From CAIVAT01 sp037128705 (lineage in GTDB: Bacteria; Bacteroidota; Bacteroidia; Bacteroidales; FEN-979), in the NCBI GenBank assembly GCA_037128705.1, contig JBAXVX010000018.1, positions 1 through 64,000 on the forward strand: a stretch of DNA of 64,000 bases, in the 5' to 3' direction. The position numbers and the translations under genes were made by a program. The stretch's first letter is position 1, and each line of letters begins with the position of its first letter. Below, one piece after another: positions 60,394-64,000 of the stretch. The notes beneath the pieces are model-generated. The model was not told the origin of the DNA. It worked only from the letters and a program-made list of their open reading frames with translations, and did no database searches.

Positions 60394-60966
60394 TTAATTG
60401 GCGCTAAACATTTTTTGATAACTATTATTCTTCAATAATCCCAGTAACTTCTGGCGTGCGCGAGAGTACCGGGTCCTTGAGAGCTGGTTTGATATATGTA
60501 ATATCTGCGCTATTTCTTCATGATCATATCCTTCCAACAGAAAGAGAGTAAGGATCACCCTGTAATCCTCGGGGAGTTCAGAAATTGCCCGTTTAACTTC
60601 TGCTGCCTGGAACTGGATTTCCTCTTCCCTGTTGTCTTCGGATGAATCAGGCAATTCATTCTCCACCTTGTCGAGTGGGACCGTGTCCTTCAGTTTCCTT
60701 AAGTAATCAAGAGAACGGTTGATCACGATGCGTTTTAACCAGGATCCGAAACTCCCTTCACCCGTATAACTGTTCAGCCGCTGAAAGGCATCCAGGAAAG
60801 ATTCCTGCATAATATCTTCGGCTTCTGCAGTATCATTCACAATCCGGAGGCTGGTATTGAACATGGCTTTATAATAAAGTTTATATATTTTATATTGTGC
60901 ATCCCTGTCACCCCTGCGGCAGGCCTCAATCAGTTCCTGGTGAATATTGATATAAGCACTTTCCAA
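60394..60966 (-). CDS. ECF-type RNA polymerase sigma factor
   Basis: 190 aa. Region 2 (YKIYKLYYKAMFNTSLRIVNDTAEAEDIMQESFLDAFQRLNSYTGEGSFGSWLKRIVINRSLDYLRK) and region 4 (ISELPEDYRVILTLFLLEGYDHEEIAQILHISNQLSRTRYSRARQKLL) complete, with a short linker. In region 4.2 ISNQLSRTRYSRAR stands where ISESTSRSQYSRAK-like sequence is usual, possibly altering -35 recognition. The start codon is TTG; no ATG lies between it and an upstream in-frame stop. It heads a four-gene unit: sigma, anti-sigma, DUF4097-like, DUF2807, a known Bacteroidota arrangement. Confidence 0.93.
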   Translation of the reverse strand: MESAYINIHQELIEACRRGDRDAQYKIYKLYYKAMFNTSLRIVNDTAEAEDIMQESFLDAFQRLNSYTGEGSFGSWLKRIVINRSLDYLRKLKDTVPLDKVENELPDSSEDNREEEIQFQAAEVKRAISELPEDYRVILTLFLLEGYDHEEIAQILHISNQLSRTRYSRARQKLLGLLKNNSYQKMFSAN

Positions 60967-61096
60967 ATTACCTGATTTTGTGCAAAAGGACTCAGCCGTT
61001 TTTCAAATGTTACAGCTTCTGGTTAAAATTATAAAAAAATCTTTGCCCTTGCCTTCGCAAAGTGCAAAAGCAAAATCAAAAATCGCAGATATGGTG

Positions 61097-61104
61097 TAAT
61101 TTTG
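61097..61104 (+). promoter_or_regulatory. -7 box at the start of the EamA gene
   Basis: TAATTTTG followed by CG, perfect TAnnTTTG, only 4 nt before the ATG at 61109. With the usual distance to +1, the mRNA would start at or next to the start codon, that is leaderless. Confidence 0.55.
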
Positions 61105-61108
61105 CGCA

Positions 61109-61999
61109 ATGTTGAAAAAGATCCATCTCCCTGTATATTTCTTTCCTCTCGCTGCCATGCTCTTCTGGGGCTTTTCTTTTATCTGGAGCTCAGTATTATT
61201 AAAATACTACGAACCTGTCACTATCATTTTTATCCGGCTCATTATTTCGGCGTCATTCCTGTTTACAGTCAAGTATTTCTTCCTCGCATCTGAAAAGATC
61301 AACAGGAAAGACTACCGGTTGATTTTACTGAGTGCCTTGTTTAATCCATTCCTCTATTTCCTTGGTGAAAATTACGGACTGAAATTCTCCACCCCTACCA
61401 TTGCAGCGGTAATCATTGCCACAATCCCGGTATTTTCACCACTGATTGCCTATCTGAGTGTCAGGGAGAAACTTTCACCCATCAATTTTGTGGGTATTGC
61501 CCTTTCATTTGGAGGAGTAATCCTGATGCTGGTCACCGGAGATCTTTCGCTGGCTGCCGACATCCGCGGGATCCTGTTTTTATTCGGAGCTGTTTTTGCC
61601 GCCTTGCTTTATTCGGTCACCCTGCGGAAACTCACCGCCAAATATTCCGCACTCACTTTGATTGCCTGGCAAAACCTGATTGGGATTTTTCTTTTCTTAC
61701 CCTTTTTTCTGATTTTTGAATCAAAATCATTCATACGGGTACCTGTAAACGGGGAGATCATCACTTCGATGCTCCTGCTGGCCATCCTTGCCTCATCGAT
61801 TTCATTTGTGTTTTTTGCACACTCAGTTAAATTACTGGGAATCAGTAAATCAAATATATTTTCCAACCTGATCCCGGTTTTTACAGCCATCTTCTCCTTT
61901 TTTTTACTGTCAGAGGGCTTTACATTACAAAAAATCGGAGGGATCGCGCTCGTCATCGGAGGTGTTTACCTTTCTGAGAGAAGCAAAAAACGGCAATAG
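61109..61999 (+). CDS. EamA/DMT-family transporter
   Basis: 296 aa, ten predicted membrane helices in two five-helix EamA repeats. Typical pieces: MLFWGFSFIWSSVLLKYYEPVTIIFIRL in the first helix pair, LFNPFLYFLGENYGLKFSTPTIAAVIIATIPVFSPLIAYLSVREKLSPINFVGIALSFGGV, and in the second half NLIPVFTAIFSFFLLSEGFTLQKIGGIALVIGGVYLSER. Inner-membrane exporter or permease for metabolites; substrate unknown. Likely independently transcribed. Confidence 0.92.
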   Translation: MLKKIHLPVYFFPLAAMLFWGFSFIWSSVLLKYYEPVTIIFIRLIISASFLFTVKYFFLASEKINRKDYRLILLSALFNPFLYFLGENYGLKFSTPTIAAVIIATIPVFSPLIAYLSVREKLSPINFVGIALSFGGVILMLVTGDLSLAADIRGILFLFGAVFAALLYSVTLRKLTAKYSALTLIAWQNLIGIFLFLPFFLIFESKSFIRVPVNGEIITSMLLLAILASSISFVFFAHSVKLLGISKSNIFSNLIPVFTAIFSFFLLSEGFTLQKIGGIALVIGGVYLSERSKKRQ

Positions 62000-62015
62000 C
62001 TCACCATTTTTTAGT

Positions 62016-62023
62016 TACCTTTG
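62016..62023 (+). promoter_or_regulatory. -7 box of hydG
   Basis: TACCTTTG followed by C, perfect TAnnTTTG, 26 nt before the first ATG (62050) of hydG. No clear -33 element. Confidence 0.5.
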
Positions 62024-62049
62024 CTTAACTAAATAAGACTGCAAAACAG

Positions 62050-63480
62050 ATGATTTTTAAACCAGAGAAACTGAGGATTAAAGATCAGCGGATGAAGCCT
62101 TTCATCGATACGGATGAATTGTGGGACCTGATCAATACCGTTCCTGCTTCAAAAGAACGGGTCAGGGATGTCATTGCAAAATCTTTGGATAAAAACAGGC
62201 TGACACTTGCCGAGACTGCCGTACTGATCAACGCAACAGACCATGAACTTATAGAAGAAATCAAGCAGGGAGCCCGAAAGCTGAAAGAAAAGGTCTATGG
62301 CCAGCGGATTGTACTTTTTGCGCCTTTGTATATAGGCAACCTGTGTACAAATAACTGTGCCTATTGCGGGTTCAAAGCATCCAATAAACAGTTAAAGCGC
62401 GTTACACTCGACAAAGATGATCTGATAAGTCAGGTGAAGACGCTTGAAGATACAGGCCAGAAAAGGCTGATCCTGGTATTCGGCGAGCATCCGAAGTATG
62501 ATGCCAATTTCATTGCTGACAGCGTCAGGACGGTCTATGGAGTTAAAAGCGGCCCAGGTGAGATCAGACGGGTCAACATCAATGCGGCTCCCCTGGATAT
62601 CGACGGTTTCCGCATCATTAAAGATGCAAAAATCGGCACCTACCAGATCTTCCAGGAGACCTATCATCGGGAAACTTATGCCAAGGTCCACCCAAGCGGA
62701 ATGAAAAGAAATTTCGACTGGCGGCTAACCGCGCTTGACCGGGCTCAGGAAGCCGGCATTGATGATGTAGGCATCGGGGCCCTGTTCGGACTTTACGACT
62801 GGCGGTTTGAAGTTTTAGGACTGGTGCGACATACGAACCATTTTGAAGCAGTTTATAATGTCGGACCTCATACGATATCCTTTCCACGGATCCAGTATGC
62901 CTCCCAACTTGACATCGACAAGTCTCATCTGTTAAGTGATGAGGAATTCACGCGGCTGGTTGCAATTCTTAGGTTGGCCGTTCCCTATACCGGCCTGATC
63001 CTGACAGCGCGCGAATCTGCTAAAATCCGGAATGAAATTATGCAATTTGGCGTCTCGCAGATTGATGGGGGTACCAATATCGAATTGGGGGGGTATTCGA
63101 AAAGAAAGGAGAATGAAGAACAGGACATCGATCTTGAACAATTCCAGATCAATGATAACCGCAGTCTCAACGAGATCATGAATGAGCTGATAGACCAGAA
63201 ATACATTCCTTCATTCTGCACAGCCTGTTACCGATTGGGCCGTACCGGCGAACATTTTATGGAATTTTCAGTTCCCGGCTTTATTAAACGGTTCTGTCAG
63301 CCCAATGCCTTGATGACCATGACTGAGTATCTTGAAGATTATGCTCCTCCTGAAACAAAAGTAAAGGGATACCTGCTCCTTGAGGAAAAACTTGGTGAAA
63401 TCGAGGATGTGGCATTCAGAGAACAACTGAACAATAAAATCAGCGAAATTAAAGAGGGTAAACGTGACCTGTATTTTTAA
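62050..63480 (+). CDS. hydG: [FeFe]-hydrogenase maturase HydG (radical SAM tyrosine lyase)
   Basis: Splits tyrosine to give the CO and CN ligands of the hydrogenase H-cluster. N-terminal radical SAM cluster motif C99-x3-C103-x2-C106 (CTNNCAYC), and the C-terminal second cluster C390-x2-C393-x22-C416 (CTACYRLGRTGEHF ... FCQPNAL), which separates HydG from the tyrosine lyase ThiH. Length 476 aa fits. A second ATG at 62092 is a possible start. It implies that the organism has an [FeFe]-hydrogenase; hydE, hydF and the hydrogenase are not in view. Followed 12 nt later by a TM1266-type gene. Confidence 0.96.
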   Translation: MIFKPEKLRIKDQRMKPFIDTDELWDLINTVPASKERVRDVIAKSLDKNRLTLAETAVLINATDHELIEEIKQGARKLKEKVYGQRIVLFAPLYIGNLCTNNCAYCGFKASNKQLKRVTLDKDDLISQVKTLEDTGQKRLILVFGEHPKYDANFIADSVRTVYGVKSGPGEIRRVNINAAPLDIDGFRIIKDAKIGTYQIFQETYHRETYAKVHPSGMKRNFDWRLTALDRAQEAGIDDVGIGALFGLYDWRFEVLGLVRHTNHFEAVYNVGPHTISFPRIQYASQLDIDKSHLLSDEEFTRLVAILRLAVPYTGLILTARESAKIRNEIMQFGVSQIDGGTNIELGGYSKRKENEEQDIDLEQFQINDNRSLNEIMNELIDQKYIPSFCTACYRLGRTGEHFMEFSVPGFIKRFCQPNALMTMTEYLEDYAPPETKVKGYLLLEEKLGEIEDVAFREQLNNKISEIKEGKRDLYF

Positions 63481-63492
63481 AAACAGATAATC

Positions 63493-63750
63493 ATGAGCGA
63501 AGTCAGAATTATTGGATTGCTGATCACCGACCGGATTAAAGAGGCCGGACAAACCCAGCAGGCACTTACAAAATATGCCCATGTAATTAAATCAAGGCTT
63601 GGGTTTCACGAAGTATCGGAAGAGGTATGCAGCCGGGTTGGGGTTATTATTCTGCAACTCGCTGGTGATATTCTAGCGTGTAAGGCCCTGGAAGAAGAAC
63701 TCTCCTTGATCAGAGGACTCGAACTCCAAAGAATGGTCTTTACTTTTTAA
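63493..63750 (+). CDS. TM1266-family putative regulator of the iron-only hydrogenase system
   Basis: 85 aa, small alpha/beta protein: VRIIGLLITDRIKEAGQTQQALTKYAHVIKSRLGFHEV, then GVIILQLAGDILACKALEEELSLIRGLELQRMVF. This matches the small NikR C-terminal/ferredoxin-like fold proteins encoded beside hydG/hydE/hydF in many anaerobes. No DNA-binding domain is present, so regulation would be by ligand sensing or protein contact. Tight spacing to hydG indicates one operon. Confidence 0.85.
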   Translation: MSEVRIIGLLITDRIKEAGQTQQALTKYAHVIKSRLGFHEVSEEVCSRVGVIILQLAGDILACKALEEELSLIRGLELQRMVFTF

Positions 63751-63760
63751 TTTTTGATGG

Positions 63761-64000
63761 ATGAGTGAATTTTCCAGGAAGGAACTTAAAGCAGAATTTC
63801 AGTCACATTACATGAATTCCTCTCTTTCAAGCATGAGGTTGGGATTGTATGTCTCGCTCATCCTGTTTCTCCTCTTTGTGTTTTTTAACCTGATTTTTTT
63901 CCGGAACTCACCTGAATATCATTCATACCTCCGTTTCGGGATCATAGCTCCTGTGATCATCATTTCGATTTCGGTGACCTATTTTCGATCCTTATACAAA
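63761..64000 (+). CDS. Membrane protein, 3' end outside the window
   Basis: Open from the ATG at 63761 to the window edge, 80 codons. It begins MSEFSRKELKAEFQSHYMNS, followed by two hydrophobic segments (LGLYVSLILFLLFVFFNLIFF and FGIIAPVIIISISVTYF). Basic residues before the first segment suggest a cytoplasmic N-terminus. It starts 10 nt after the TM1266-type gene and so may belong to the hydG operon. The N-terminal membrane pair is compatible with a membrane-bound signalling enzyme, but the diagnostic part is missing. Confidence 0.6.
   Translation, partial: MSEFSRKELKAEFQSHYMNSSLSSMRLGLYVSLILFLLFVFFNLIFFRNSPEYHSYLRFGIIAPVIIISISVTYFRSLYK

Noticed and set aside
62050..63480. ThiH (thiamine tyrosine lyase)
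   Set aside because: The C-terminal C-x2-C-x22-C cluster and the adjacent TM1266-type gene are specific to HydG; no thi genes are nearby.

Overview
This 64 kb window is a chromosomal segment of a member of the Bacteroidota, most likely an anaerobic Bacteroidales/Marinilabiliales-type organism. The evidence is: a short primary sigma factor of Bacteroidota type, many promoters with the TTTG-N20-TAnnTTTG pattern, few Shine-Dalgarno sequences, a type IX secretion (type B) C-terminal sorting domain, Bacteroidota-style families (DUF5063, DUF4097/DUF2807 behind an ECF sigma factor, M49 lipoprotein), and fermentation genes (acylating aldehyde dehydrogenase, [FeFe]-hydrogenase maturase HydG). Most of the window is dense housekeeping sequence. 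No rRNA, tRNA, CRISPR array, transposase or prophage is visible.

Layout: 0.06-2.9 kb is a small accessory islet. It holds an AAA+/DUF4143 ATPase bracketed by copies of a 57-nt repeat, a BRO-N protein, and two homologous ~90-nt intergenic units, each ending in its own intrinsic terminator (candidate tandem small RNAs). 3-9.3 kb: APS kinase, patatin lipoprotein, SPFH protein, M49 lipoprotein, acylating aldehyde dehydrogenase, STAS protein. 9.4-11.9 kb: an operon of an RsbW-like ATPase/GNAT fusion and an AcuC-like HDAC-family deacetylase. 12.2-16 kb: RNA helicase, orphan receiver, TPR histidine kinase. 16-22.2 kb: a DNA-damage-type mutagenesis locus (DnaE2-type polymerase, CPBP membrane protein, DinB, XRE-S24 LexA-like repressor) with paired inverted repeats at both control regions. 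22.3-27.3 kb: nucleotide-sugar genes (Ugd, UDP-glucuronate decarboxylase, RfbD, phosphoglucomutase), followed by an outer-membrane barrel protein.

29.4-40.6 kb: DUF5063, HPt, TPR lipoprotein, RecA, Bcp, Nth, a T9SS-exported protein, a CoA-binding protein below a CRP-like palindrome, ClpB without its N domain, a MORN protein, RecR and GlmM. 40.7-46.4 kb: TPR protein, phosphosulfolactate synthase, AroE, DUF4342, ALDH3, SDR. 46.5-50.7 kb: rpsO-pnp-rpoD-rpe. 50.8-58 kb: HD protein, Usp, and a glycan module (GT-C transferase, DegT aminotransferase, polyprenyl-phosphate mannose synthase-like GT2) running into ligA. 58-61 kb: ECF sigma/anti-sigma with two surface-type proteins. 61-64 kb: EamA transporter, HydG, a TM1266-type small protein and a truncated membrane protein.

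The best candidates for something undescribed are: (1) the tandem small-RNA-like units at 2600-2927; (2) the twin-operator SOS-like regulon, GATTA-N5-TAATC in pairs 23 bp apart at two loci, predicted to be controlled by the S24 repressor encoded next to one of them; and (3) the RsbW-GNAT fusion/HDAC/STAS neighbourhood, which looks like protein acetylation joined to partner switching.
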